Of a stretch of 64,000 nucleotides of DNA, positions 42,180 to 49,713 are shown piece after piece (within the stretch, counting starts at the first letter, position 1; each line of letters starts with the position of its first letter). The stretch lies in the NCBI GenBank assembly GCA_963776505.1, contig CAVZNH010000081.1:24683-88682 (forward strand). The letters run 5' to 3'. The translations under genes were made by a program, and so were the position numbers. Source of the DNA: JAMXLO01 sp963776505. Its GTDB lineage: Bacteria; Pseudomonadota; Alphaproteobacteria; Acetobacterales; Acetobacteraceae. The notes beneath the pieces are model-generated. The model saw nothing but the letters and a program-made list of their open reading frames with translations, did not search any database and was not told the origin of the DNA.

Positions 42180-42716
42180 ATAGCAAGAGGACCAATGCCC
42201 GCATCGCCAACCCGCGACGGGCCGCGTGTGAACGACGAGATCAGAGCGCAGCAGGTGCGGCTGATCGATCAGGACGGTGAGATGCAGGGGGTGATGACCG
42301 CCCGGGACGCCTGGCTTCGGGCGCAGTCGGTCGGGCTCGACCTGTTGGAGATCAGTCCCAACGCCGATCCGCCGGTGGTGAAGATCCTCGACTTCGGCAA
42401 ATACAAATACGAACAGCAGAAGAAGCGGAACGAGGCCAAGAAAAAGCAGAAGGTCATCGAGATCAAGGAGATCAAGGTCCGCCCGAACATCGATGAGAAC
42501 GACTATCAGGTGAAGATGCGCGCCATGAAGTCGTTCATCGAGGAGGGGGACAAGGTGAAGGTGACGCTGCGCTTCCGCGGCCGCGAGATGGCGCACCAGG
42601 AGATCGGCATTCGCGTGCTTGAGCGGATCAAGAACGAGATGGACCCGACGTCCAAGGTCGAGCAGATGCCGCGGATGGAGAACCGCCAGATGGTGATGGT
42701 GCTGACGCCGAGGTAA
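42180..42716 (+). CDS. infC: Translation initiation factor IF-3
   Basis: 178 residues if started at the ATA at 42180, 173 from the ATG at 42195. The N-domain has GPRVNDEIRAQQVRLIDQDGE; the linker is Lys-rich with KYKYEQQKKRNEAKKKQK; the C-domain has EIKVRPNIDENDYQVKMR and VTLRFRGREMAHQEIG, all standard for IF-3. The ATA is eight bases after AGGAG and gives IARGPM before the ATG. infC genes often start with a rare codon so that IF-3 represses its own synthesis, so the ATA is a credible start. rpmI and rplT do not follow. Confidence 0.95.
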   Translation: MARGPMPASPTRDGPRVNDEIRAQQVRLIDQDGEMQGVMTARDAWLRAQSVGLDLLEISPNADPPVVKILDFGKYKYEQQKKRNEAKKKQKVIEIKEIKVRPNIDENDYQVKMRAMKSFIEEGDKVKVTLRFRGREMAHQEIGIRVLERIKNEMDPTSKVEQMPRMENRQMVMVLTPR

Positions 42717-42757
42717 ACTGGGCCGGCGGCGGGTTACCCGCCTGCACTGGGGGGAAT

Positions 42758-43600
42758 ATGAACCGCGCGCCGCTGAACCGGATCACGGCGGATGATCGCA
42801 GACAGTTTCACGCCGATGGCGCGATCTGCCTGCGCGGCATGTTCGACGGCGAGTGGCTCGAGCGGATGCGTCGGGCGGTGGACCGCGTGATGGACGCCAA
42901 TGACCCGCAGAGTCGCGCGCGTGAGGTAACCAAGGCACTCGGCGGCAAGAGCGGCCGCTTCCTCATCAATTCCTTCATCTGGCGGTGGGACGATGATTTC
43001 CGCGATTGGGCCATGCACAGCCCATGCGCCGAGATCGCCGCGACGCTCATGGATGCCGACGAGGTGCGGCTGTTCTATGACCAGCTGTTCGTCAAGGAGC
43101 CGGACACGCACGAGATGACCGACTGGCATCAGGACCTGCCGTTCTGGCCACTGCGCGGCAACGACGTGCTGTCTGTCTGGGTGGCGCTGGTGGATGTCGA
43201 TCATGACAACAGCGCCCTGGAGTACATCGCGGGTTCGCACAACTGGGGCAAGTTCTACGCCGCCGCGATCCCCGACAAGGACCCGAAGTTCAGGTCGGAG
43301 CTTGAGCCGTGTCCGAATTTCTCCCAGCGGCGCGGTGACGCGAACCTCCGGTTCCTGTCCTGGGACATGCAGGCTGGCGACTGCATCGTGCACCATCCGC
43401 TGACGGTGCATGGCGCCGAGGGCAATTTCTCGCCGAAACGACGGCGCATGGCCATCTCGACCCGCTACATGGCGCACGACGTGGTCTGGGACCCGCGCCC
43501 GGCGACGATGACGATTCCGCAAAATCCGCAGTTGCCGCCCGGCAAGTTTCCTGCGGACGACGAGTTGTTCCCGGTCGTCTGGACGCGGACCCGGTCGTGA
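42758..43600 (+). CDS. Phytanoyl-CoA dioxygenase (PhyH) family protein
   Basis: 280 residues of the Fe(II)/2-oxoglutarate oxygenase superfamily. The iron ligands are visible as His and Asp in TDWHQDLPFWPL and the distal His in HHPLTVHGAEGN; FHADGAICLRGMFDGEWL is the PhyH N-terminal pattern and RMAISTRYM holds the 2-oxoglutarate Arg. It lies between infC and an aldolase-like gene; the 64-base spacing suggests possible cotranscription with the latter. Substrate unknown. Confidence 0.9.
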   Translation: MNRAPLNRITADDRRQFHADGAICLRGMFDGEWLERMRRAVDRVMDANDPQSRAREVTKALGGKSGRFLINSFIWRWDDDFRDWAMHSPCAEIAATLMDADEVRLFYDQLFVKEPDTHEMTDWHQDLPFWPLRGNDVLSVWVALVDVDHDNSALEYIAGSHNWGKFYAAAIPDKDPKFRSELEPCPNFSQRRGDANLRFLSWDMQAGDCIVHHPLTVHGAEGNFSPKRRRMAISTRYMAHDVVWDPRPATMTIPQNPQLPPGKFPADDELFPVVWTRTRS

Positions 43601-43664
43601 TTCAGATCGGCAACCCGAGGCGCACTTCAGGCAATCAACGAGCGATGGGAGCCTCGTACGACCC

Positions 43665-44402
43665 ATGAAAGACAACAGCATATGGCGGGCGGTGCGCGAG
43701 GGACGGCCCGCACTTGGCACCGGGCTCAAGGAGTTCGCATCGCGCGGCGTTCCCTGGATCATCGAGGCCTCCGGCTTCGACTACTGCATGATCGACCACG
43801 AACATGGCGCCTTCGACCTCGAGACGATCGCGGATCTCGCCGGGTGGTTTCAGGCCACCAACGTCTCGGCGATCGTGCGTATCCACAAATCCTTCACCTA
43901 TCTGATCCCCGCGATCCTCGATCAGGGGATCATGGGCGTGCAGGTCTCCGAGGTCGATAACGCCGAGGAAGCACGCGCGATCGTGCGGGAGGCCAAATTT
44001 CCGCCGATCGGCAATCGCGGCATCTCGGGCCAGGGGATGCACACCGGATACCGCAGCTATGGCGCCCGTCACGCGACCGAGTATGCGCCATGGGCCAATG
44101 CCAACATCATCGTTTGCGTGTCGATCGAGTCGCTCGAGGGCCTGGAGAATGTCGAGGCGATCGCGGCCGTCGACGGCATCGACATGATCGCCTACGGCCA
44201 CTCGGACCTCAGTGCGCGCCTGGGCGTTCATCTCCAGCTTGAGCACCCGACGTTCAAGGCCGCCGTGCGCCGGATCGCGGAGGCCTGCAACGCGCACGGC
44301 AAACTCGCCCGAGGGTCTGCGGAAACCGAGGCGCAGATCGAGGAGTACTGGCGGCTCGGCTGCAAGGTGTTGAACCTGCCCGGCAACGACGTCAGCACCT
44401 AG
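43665..44402 (+). CDS. HpcH/HpaI aldolase family protein, C-terminus cut by an in-frame TAG
   Basis: 245 residues as read. Family motifs are PWIIEASGFDYCMIDHEHGAFD (metal/active-site region), IVRIHKSFTYLIPAILDQGI, GVQVSEVDNAEEARAIV, VCVSIESLEGLENVEAI and DMIAYGHSDLSARLG. These class II pyruvate aldolases cleave 2-keto-3-deoxy acids such as HKHD. After NDVST a TAG (44400-44402) stops the frame, but the frame goes on with LDGLKARASRAHARLKSIG to a TGA at 44474, which looks like the natural 23-residue tail. Confidence 0.88.
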   Translation: MKDNSIWRAVREGRPALGTGLKEFASRGVPWIIEASGFDYCMIDHEHGAFDLETIADLAGWFQATNVSAIVRIHKSFTYLIPAILDQGIMGVQVSEVDNAEEARAIVREAKFPPIGNRGISGQGMHTGYRSYGARHATEYAPWANANIIVCVSIESLEGLENVEAIAAVDGIDMIAYGHSDLSARLGVHLQLEHPTFKAAVRRIAEACNAHGKLARGSAETEAQIEEYWRLGCKVLNLPGNDVST

Positions 44403-44556
44403 CTCGATGGCCTGAAGGCGCGCGCCAGCCGCGCGCATGCGCGGCTCAAATCCATCGGCGTTCCGACGCCTTGAGGCGCGCGCTGGTCAGGGCACGGTTC
44501 CCATAACATCGGCGAAACAGCCGACCCCTACGACCCCACGACCCCATGACCCCCAC

Positions 44557-44593
44557 CGTCATGGCGTGGCTTGGCCACGCCATCCACGTCTTT
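44557..44593. repeat. Dispersed palindromic repeat, copy 1
   Basis: CGTC-ATGGCGTGGC-TTG-GCCACGCCAT-CCACGTCTTT. Perfect 10-base arms, with the conserved 3' flank CCACGTCTTT shared by the copies at 44989, 49714 and 50934. Confidence 0.88.
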
Positions 44594-44710
44594 GCTGCCA
44601 GCCGTCGCCTCGGCGATCCACTACCGCTGTCGACGCACGATCACTTCGATCAAGACCGCGATGTCCACGTCCTGCCTGGCGCCGGACCCGCGCTGGATGA
44701 AACCGGTACT

Positions 44711-44783
44711 CGTCATGGCCGGCCACCCGGGTCGGGCTCGAAGGCCCGCCCGAGGACAAGCTCCGGCCGGCCATCCACGTCTT
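44711..44783. repeat. Dispersed palindromic repeat, copy 2 (expanded loop)
   Basis: Outer arms ATGGCCGGCC / GGCCGGCCAT with the usual CGTC and CCACGTCTT flanks, but the loop is extended to about 45 bases and holds a second, imperfect inverted repeat (CGGGTCGGGC / GCCCGCCCG). Confidence 0.75.
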
Positions 44784-44920
44784 CCCTTGATCCGCGCAAC
44801 ACAGTCTGCACATGGTTTCTTGTTGGGGATGACCGCAAGCTTTTTACCACGGAGGACGAAGCGAGGGCCACGAAGGGCCACAGGAGACTGAGCTTATCGC
44901 GGCAGAACTGCGCACGCACG

Positions 44921-44974
44921 GGCGATCGTGGCCGTGGAGGGCGTTGACATGACCGCCTATGGCCACTCGGAGCT
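44921..44974 (+). pseudogene. Duplicated fragment of the HpcH/HpaI aldolase gene
   Basis: 54 bases reading AIVAVEGVDMTAYGHSEL in frame. They align with 44158-44212 of the aldolase gene (AIAAVDGIDMIAYGHSDL) at roughly five of six bases. No flanking homology is seen on either side; the right end lies 14 bases before palindrome copy 3. Confidence 0.75.
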
Positions 44975-44988
44975 CATACCACTTATTC

Positions 44989-45024
44989 CGTCATGGCCGG
45001 CGAAGGCCGGCCATCCACGTCTTT
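44989..45024. repeat. Dispersed palindromic repeat, copy 3
   Basis: CGTC-ATGGCCGGC-GAAG-GCCGGCCAT-CCACGTCTTT. Nine-base arms with the conserved flanks. Confidence 0.88.
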
Positions 45025-45099
45025 GCCGCTGACCACAACGAAAGACGCAGGGCGGCGAGTACGCGCGGTGCGCGATGCACCTCATCGGGCACATTCCAA

Positions 45100-45417
45100 T
45101 CATGCGGCCCGCCCATACGGCGCAATCCGCGCCAGGTCAGTATCAATCTCCCGTCGCCGCCGCAGCAGGTCATGGTCGGCCTGGAGGCCAAGCCAGAAGC
45201 CCTCCGAGACTCCGAAATACCGTGCCAGCCGCAGGTCCGTATCCGCGGTGATCGATCGTTTGCCGAGCACGATCTCATTGATCCGTCGCGGCGGCACACC
45301 GATCGCACGCGCGAGACCATTCTGCGTCAGACCCATCGGCTCGATGAACTCCAGCAGCAGAACCTCTCCTGGGGTGGGGTTCGGAATTTGCCTGGTGGTA
45401 GTTGACGATTTCGACAC
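45100..45417 (-). CDS. higA: HigA-family antitoxin (addiction-module XRE regulator)
   Basis: 105 residues from a GTG at 45417. It begins MSKSSTTTRQIPNPTPGEVL, then EFIEPMGLTQNGLARAIGVPPRRINEIVLGKRSITADTDLRLARYFG, the HigA-type helix-turn-helix, and GFWLGLQADHDL. HigA binds and neutralises the HigB RNase and represses the operon. Only a damaged end of higB is found upstream. No ribosome site precedes the GTG, as expected for a gene translated by coupling to higB. Confidence 0.85.
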   Translation of the reverse strand: MSKSSTTTRQIPNPTPGEVLLLEFIEPMGLTQNGLARAIGVPPRRINEIVLGKRSITADTDLRLARYFGVSEGFWLGLQADHDLLRRRREIDTDLARIAPYGRAA

Positions 45418-45480
45418 GGTCGGGACCTCTGTCGTCCAGACGAAGCAGATGCGCCATTGCCGATTGATACCCAAATACTT
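45395..45480 (-). pseudogene. Remnant of a HigB toxin gene
   Basis: The segment just before higA reads KYLGINRQWRICFVW in one frame, and after one missing base near 45435 continues DRGPDRVEIVNYH in another. That is the usual C-terminal end of HigB (INxQWRICFxW ... VEIVDYH). Nothing resembling the N-terminal 60 residues of HigB is found upstream; a stop lies directly before. The toxin is therefore lost. Confidence 0.72.
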
Positions 45481-45557
45481 GGCGACTCACTCCCGCCTGG
45501 TTCCACGTGCCGTCTTGCGGTCAGAGTCGCCTGTAGGCGCCTCCTTCTCTTCATCAC

Positions 45558-45953
45558 TCATATGCTGATTGGCAACAGCCTGCGCACCTCCGCATATCTG
45601 AGATAAACGCCGCCCCAGGCCATCACGCCGAGGACCAAGGAGATCATCTGCGGCGGCGAGCCGATCGTGCCGAGGCGAAAGTGTGTGCAGAACGCCCCGC
45701 CGAGGAAACCGGTGACCAGGATTGCGCCGAGAACAGCAGTCTGCGGGACGGCATAGAACAGCGCGCACCCGAGGGCGGTGATCCCAATCAATGGCCCTGC
45801 GCTGTCGGCAAAGCCTGTCGCCGCCAGCTGGGCATGAGCGGCCGATCGGGAAACCAGCATGGTTGCGGCGACTGCGAGCAGGGCGAGCACCACAAGCGAA
45901 TGAGAACGCGACCTGCCCATAGACAGGCCGTCAGGTGTGAATTCGATAAACAT
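45558..45953 (-). CDS. DoxX-like membrane protein
   Basis: 131 residues with four hydrophobic segments. After an N-terminal segment, LIGITALGCALFYAVPQTAVLGAILVTGFLGGAFCTHFRLG and MAWGGVYLRYAEVRRLLP fit the DoxX_2 family, small integral membrane proteins of uncertain role. The start at 45953 is preceded by GAGGAG; an open frame extends 79 codons upstream, but that part does not look coding. The stretch between this gene and the higB remnant has no recognisable content. Confidence 0.78.
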   Translation of the reverse strand: MFIEFTPDGLSMGRSRSHSLVVLALLAVAATMLVSRSAAHAQLAATGFADSAGPLIGITALGCALFYAVPQTAVLGAILVTGFLGGAFCTHFRLGTIGSPPQMISLVLGVMAWGGVYLRYAEVRRLLPISI

Positions 45954-46317
45954 CGCTTGCTCCTCGCTATGGTTGCGCCGCTCATCATAGCCGGGTGGCA
46001 AATTTCCGGGTGCGCAGGCGATCACGTCCTGGATGTCCCCCCAATTCTCCAGGAACGTGGTGGTCGCGAACTCGTCCACCACTGAGTAGGTTGGACCGGC
46101 GTTCCGATACTGCCGTCTCAGATCGAGACACTCGTTCTGGCAGCTGACAATCCTCTGCGGTTCACGCTCGATCGACGGGAAGAAAGTCACCCCGTGCAGC
46201 CAGCGCCCGCCAACCAGGCCACAGCGGCCTGAACGACAGTTGTGCTATGTTCCAGCGTGTTATGCACTTACGCCATCGAACCAGAAAGCGTATCACAAAC
46301 CACGCTATGAATGTCAC

Positions 46318-47937
46318 ATGGGACGGGGCATGACAGGTCGGACAGGTGGCGAACTCATTCAGGACTTTCTTGAGACGTACGAGATTCCTTTCGTATTCGG
46401 CAATCCAGGGACAACGGAGACGACATTCCTGGCAGCCATAGCGGCATCCAAGGCCACCTACATCCTGTCGTTGCACGAATCCAGCGCCGTTGGCGTGGCC
46501 GCCGGCTATGCGCTCATCACCGGCAAGCCGTCTATCGTCAGCCTGCACACTTATCCGGGCCTGGCCAACGGCATGTTCAATATGCGCAATGCCTTGATGT
46601 CCGGGGTGCCGCTCCTTGTGATCAACGGGCAGCAGGATTTACGCTTTCTCATTCACAATCCGGTTCTCGGCGCACCGAACGTGCAGCTTGCGGAGACCGC
46701 CACCAAATATGCGTATGAGGTGACCCGTACTGACGATCTCGCCGTGGCGCTACAGCGCTGCTACCTGCAGGCAAGGCTTCAGCCGACAGGGCCGGTCTTT
46801 CTGTCGATTCCCATGAACTTCATGCTGGAGCGAACCGAAAACACAACGTTCAGGAAGACGCGGATCATCGAGGACGCGGTGCCGCGCGCAATCACTGAAG
46901 TGTCGCTGGCCCTGCAGACCGTTCCATCAGGCAAGCTCGCCATCGTTACCGATTATGCAGTCGGCGCAGCGCATGGCGTTGGCGCTGTAAGCCGCATTGC
47001 AACCGCACTCGCCGCGGACATCTATGCTGCGCCATTCCACGTCCAGGGCACCGTCGATCCCCTGCATCCGAACTTCCGCGGTCAGCTTCCCCCGACCACC
47101 AAGGAAATCAACGAGACACTCAGCCGCTACCACACAATGCTGTTGATCGGTGAGAAGGTCGATACCTTCACCTATGATGGCCTCTCAGCGATACCGAGCA
47201 AATTGCAGGTGATTCAAATCGCGCCCACTGGCAGCCAGCTTGGGTTCGATTTTCCCTGTGACATCGCGGTGCTCGGTGATATCAAAGCGACATTGGATGC
47301 GCTTGCGACAGCGATCGGAGCTTCGGCCGAATCAGCGGGGGAGCGGATCGCGGATGTGGCGGCTCTGGAAGCGAAGTATCCATCATCCGGCAAACGCCCC
47401 ACTGATGCCCTGATACTCGGTGTGTTGCGTCGTCTCGATCGTGCGGCACATGTCATCACCGAGGGCTCGTCCGAAGATGCGATTGTGCAGGATATGGCCG
47501 TTCGCCTCGGTTTTCGCAATGTCCACTTCTCGCCGCGTGGCGGAGGGCTCGGTTGGGCCATGCCGCTGGGCGTCGGGATCGGGCTGGCGAGCGGAAAGCA
47601 TGCCGTCTGCTTCGTCGGCGACGGCGGCAGTCTGTTCTCGATCCATGCGCTGTGGACAGCCGCCAAATATGCCATCCCGTCCATATTCGTATGCTTCGTG
47701 AACCACGAGTACCGGTTGCTGAAGGACCTGTGGTGCGACGCGATGGGCACCACGATTGAGACAACACAGTTCGTCGGATTGGACTTCAATAATCCAGATC
47801 TCGACATGCAGCGCATCGCCGAGGGCTTCGGCGCACGCACCGAAAAGATCGAAAATCTTCAGTCGATCAGTGACGTTCTCGGTCGCGCACTTGCGCATCA
47901 GGGACCGAGTTTCCTGGTCATCGATCGCGAGCCCTGA
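46318..47937 (+). CDS. ThDP-dependent decarboxylase-like enzyme (benzoylformate decarboxylase/acetolactate synthase family)
   Basis: 539 residues from 46318 (an ATG at 46330 is an alternative). The N-terminal PYR domain starts GELIQDFLETYEIPFVFGNPGTTET with the catalytic Glu in LHESSAVGVAAGYAL. The middle domain has GKLAIVTDYAVGAA, and the PP domain has HFSPRGGGLGWAMPLGVG and the ThDP-binding GDGGSLFSIHALWTAAKYAI ... VNHEY. Closest in style to benzoylformate decarboxylase, but no FAD-linked synthase features or substrate pocket can be read. It is followed, 35 bases on, by two small NHLP-domain genes in the same direction, which suggests a shared role. Confidence 0.88.
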   Translation: MGRGMTGRTGGELIQDFLETYEIPFVFGNPGTTETTFLAAIAASKATYILSLHESSAVGVAAGYALITGKPSIVSLHTYPGLANGMFNMRNALMSGVPLLVINGQQDLRFLIHNPVLGAPNVQLAETATKYAYEVTRTDDLAVALQRCYLQARLQPTGPVFLSIPMNFMLERTENTTFRKTRIIEDAVPRAITEVSLALQTVPSGKLAIVTDYAVGAAHGVGAVSRIATALAADIYAAPFHVQGTVDPLHPNFRGQLPPTTKEINETLSRYHTMLLIGEKVDTFTYDGLSAIPSKLQVIQIAPTGSQLGFDFPCDIAVLGDIKATLDALATAIGASAESAGERIADVAALEAKYPSSGKRPTDALILGVLRRLDRAAHVITEGSSEDAIVQDMAVRLGFRNVHFSPRGGGLGWAMPLGVGIGLASGKHAVCFVGDGGSLFSIHALWTAAKYAIPSIFVCFVNHEYRLLKDLWCDAMGTTIETTQFVGLDFNNPDLDMQRIAEGFGARTEKIENLQSISDVLGRALAHQGPSFLVIDREP

Positions 47938-47972
47938 GGTCGAGCGAGCCCGACACACGGAAGGAAAGCAAA

Positions 47973-48323
47973 GTGCCGGACGAAACAAAAGGTGTTGGGG
48001 ATGCCTCGTTGGAACGGCGTCTGGTCGAACTCGCCTGGACGGATCCAGCCTTTGCCGAGCTCCTGCGGAAGGATCCGCGACAAGCGCTGGCCAGTATCGG
48101 CGTGGAGTTATCGCCCGACGTCAAGATCGATGTCCGGCAGCAACGGCGCGACACGCTTTACTTCGTGATCCCTCCGCTCGCGGCGAAGCCCAAGGATGCG
48201 GCGACCGTGATCAATCAGATGGATCTGTGGGAGAGCGGCGACCTGTTCTGCTGGATCATGCCGCAGGCACTGAAGCTTGAGTTGCTGCGCATGCGCCAGA
48301 GCTTCCGGAAGAACAACCCATGA
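47973..48323 (+). CDS. NHLP (nitrile-hydratase-like leader peptide) domain protein 1
   Basis: 116 residues with a GTG start; GGAAGGAAAG lies before it. Residues about 14-68 match the NHLP pattern: LVELAWTDPAFAELLRKDPR, ALASIGVELSPDVKI and RDTLYFVIPP. NHLP domains derive from the nitrile hydratase alpha subunit and act as leaders of RiPP precursors. The rest (about 50 residues) has no double-Gly cleavage motif and no Cys/Ser/Thr-rich core; instead it shares a C-terminal pattern with the next gene: DLWESGDLFCWIMPQALKLE and LLRMRQSF. Its stop overlaps the next start by four bases. Whether it is a peptide precursor or an enzyme partner is open. Confidence 0.75.
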   Translation: MPDETKGVGDASLERRLVELAWTDPAFAELLRKDPRQALASIGVELSPDVKIDVRQQRRDTLYFVIPPLAAKPKDAATVINQMDLWESGDLFCWIMPQALKLELLRMRQSFRKNNP

Positions 48324-48694
48324 GCGACCAGCACGATTTGTTCACCGATCACTATTGCCTGCTCCGGCGCGATCCTGCCGTGCGCCGCCGGCTGATCGAC
48401 GATCCGGTTGCCGGCCTGAAGGAGTATTTTGGCTCGCTGCCCGACGGTAACTACCGGATCGAGGTCGTGCCGCAAGAGCCGGATACGATCACCATCGTGC
48501 TGCCGGCACCGCCGGCAGAAGGCGAACCGACTGCAGCGGACATCGATGCGGCGAGCCGCCGGATCTACGACATGCTTTTCACTGACGGTATCGGTGGATA
48601 CCTGATCCCCGACAAAGCGCTCACCTGGGTGTTGCGCGACATGCGTTCGATGTGGGCTGCGGTTGCCGCTGCTGCGCACAAAAAGGTCGAATGA
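48320..48694 (+). CDS. NHLP-like domain protein 2 (paralogue of the preceding gene)
   Basis: 124 residues; the ATG overlaps the previous stop. Residues about 14-62 again look like an NHLP domain: LLRRDPAVRRRLIDDPVAGL, LPDGNYRIEVVPQEPDTITI and VLPAPP. The C-terminal half (YDMLFTDGIGGYLIPDKALT, WVLRDMRSMW) aligns with that of protein 1, so the pair arose by duplication and both halves are conserved together. A GG occurs in GIGGYLIP, but not at the leader/core boundary usual for NHLP precursors. No RiPP-maturation enzyme or C39 peptidase transporter is seen within the window. Confidence 0.7.
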   Translation: MSDQHDLFTDHYCLLRRDPAVRRRLIDDPVAGLKEYFGSLPDGNYRIEVVPQEPDTITIVLPAPPAEGEPTAADIDAASRRIYDMLFTDGIGGYLIPDKALTWVLRDMRSMWAAVAAAAHKKVE

Positions 48695-48903
48695 GTTCGC
48701 GCAGCCGGCTCTTGGTGCGTGGCAAATGAACCGTGTGTGGGCGCAGTTCAAAAGCGGACCAGTGGCTTTTCATCATTCTGACACCATTCAAAGACAGGCT
48801 CTGATCACAAGGATCGATTCAAGCTGGACCACGATGCGGCGATGGAGGCACGACCCGAAATGGCGCATCCTCCCGCCGATCAACGGAAAAACGGGAGGAC
48901 AGA

Positions 48904-49674
48904 ATGCGGCTCCAAGGCAAAATAGCGCTGCTGACCGGCGCGGCGGCTGCGATCAAGGGCGAGCTGATGGGCTTCGGCGGCGCGGCGGCGCATCTGTTCG
49001 TGCGCGAGGGCGCGAAGGTGGTGCTGACCGACATCCGCGACGACCTGGGCGAGCGCGCCGCGGCCTCCCTGCGCGCCGAGGGCCACGACGCCCGCTACCT
49101 CCACCTCGACGTGACATCGGAACAGAACTGGGCCCAGGTGGTCGACGCGGTGATGGCAACCCACGGCCGCCTGGACATCCTGTTCAACAACGCCGGTGTC
49201 TCCTTCCCCGGCAACGTCGAAGACATCACCGTGGAAATCTGGGACCGCGAACTGAACGTCCATGCCAAGGGCGTCTTCCTGGGCACCCGCACGGCGATCC
49301 CGGCCATGCGCAAAGGCGGAGGCGGGTCGATCATCAACACGTCCTCGGTCATGGGCATTGTCGGCAGTCCTACCTCGCCGGCCTATTCCGCCGCCAAGGG
49401 CGCCATCACGATCTTCACCAAGTCGGCGGCGCTGCAATATGCGGCGGAAAACATCCGCATCAATTCGGTGCACCCGGGCTATGCGGATACGCCGCTGACC
49501 TTGCAGCGCTTCAGCGATCCGGCCGTGCGCCAGGTGCTGCTCGATCGCACGCCGATGGGCCGGCTCGGCACCGCCATGGATATCGCCAATGGCGTGCTGT
49601 TCCTGGCGTCCGACGAAGCATCCTGGGTCACCGGCTCGGAACTCGTGATCGATGGCGGCATGACGGCGCAGTAA
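48904..49674 (+). CDS. Short-chain dehydrogenase/reductase (SDR) family oxidoreductase
   Basis: 256 residues of a classical SDR. NNAGVSFPGN, catalytic Ser in IINTSSVMG, YSAAKGAITIFTKS (Tyr-x3-Lys) and GVLFLASDEASWVTGSELVIDGG are standard. The glycine-rich nucleotide loop is unusual: TGAAAAIKGELMGFGGAAAH, about eight residues longer than the common TGxxxGIG. The gene follows the NHLP pair after 209 bases in the same direction; GGGAGG lies before the start. Substrate not assigned. Confidence 0.92.
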   Translation: MRLQGKIALLTGAAAAIKGELMGFGGAAAHLFVREGAKVVLTDIRDDLGERAAASLRAEGHDARYLHLDVTSEQNWAQVVDAVMATHGRLDILFNNAGVSFPGNVEDITVEIWDRELNVHAKGVFLGTRTAIPAMRKGGGGSIINTSSVMGIVGSPTSPAYSAAKGAITIFTKSAALQYAAENIRINSVHPGYADTPLTLQRFSDPAVRQVLLDRTPMGRLGTAMDIANGVLFLASDEASWVTGSELVIDGGMTAQ

Positions 49675-49713
49675 GCGCTGATCGGTCCACGGCCCGGCGG
49701 CATACCGCTCAAT

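Larger units (their letters stand above)
44475..45099. other. Gene-less stretch with palindromic repeats and an aldolase-gene scrap
   Basis: About 625 bases without a supported gene. They hold three copies of a dispersed palindrome and a 54-base copy of the neighbouring aldolase gene, each entered separately, plus a T-rich segment (CAAGCTTTTTACCACGGAGG) near 44838. Open frames in it arise from the palindromes. Confidence 0.7.

Noticed and set aside
44541..44947. Open frames over the 44.5-44.9 kb palindromes
   Set aside because: They consist of translated palindromes (HVFAAS, GHPRL-type) with no ribosome site or conserved content.
47973..48694. Conventional proteusin/RiPP cluster
   Set aside because: No double-Gly cleavage site, no modifiable core, and no lanthionine synthetase, YcaO or peptidase-transporter gene in the window; the radical SAM gene is 10 kb away in another operon. 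Kept as an open question instead.
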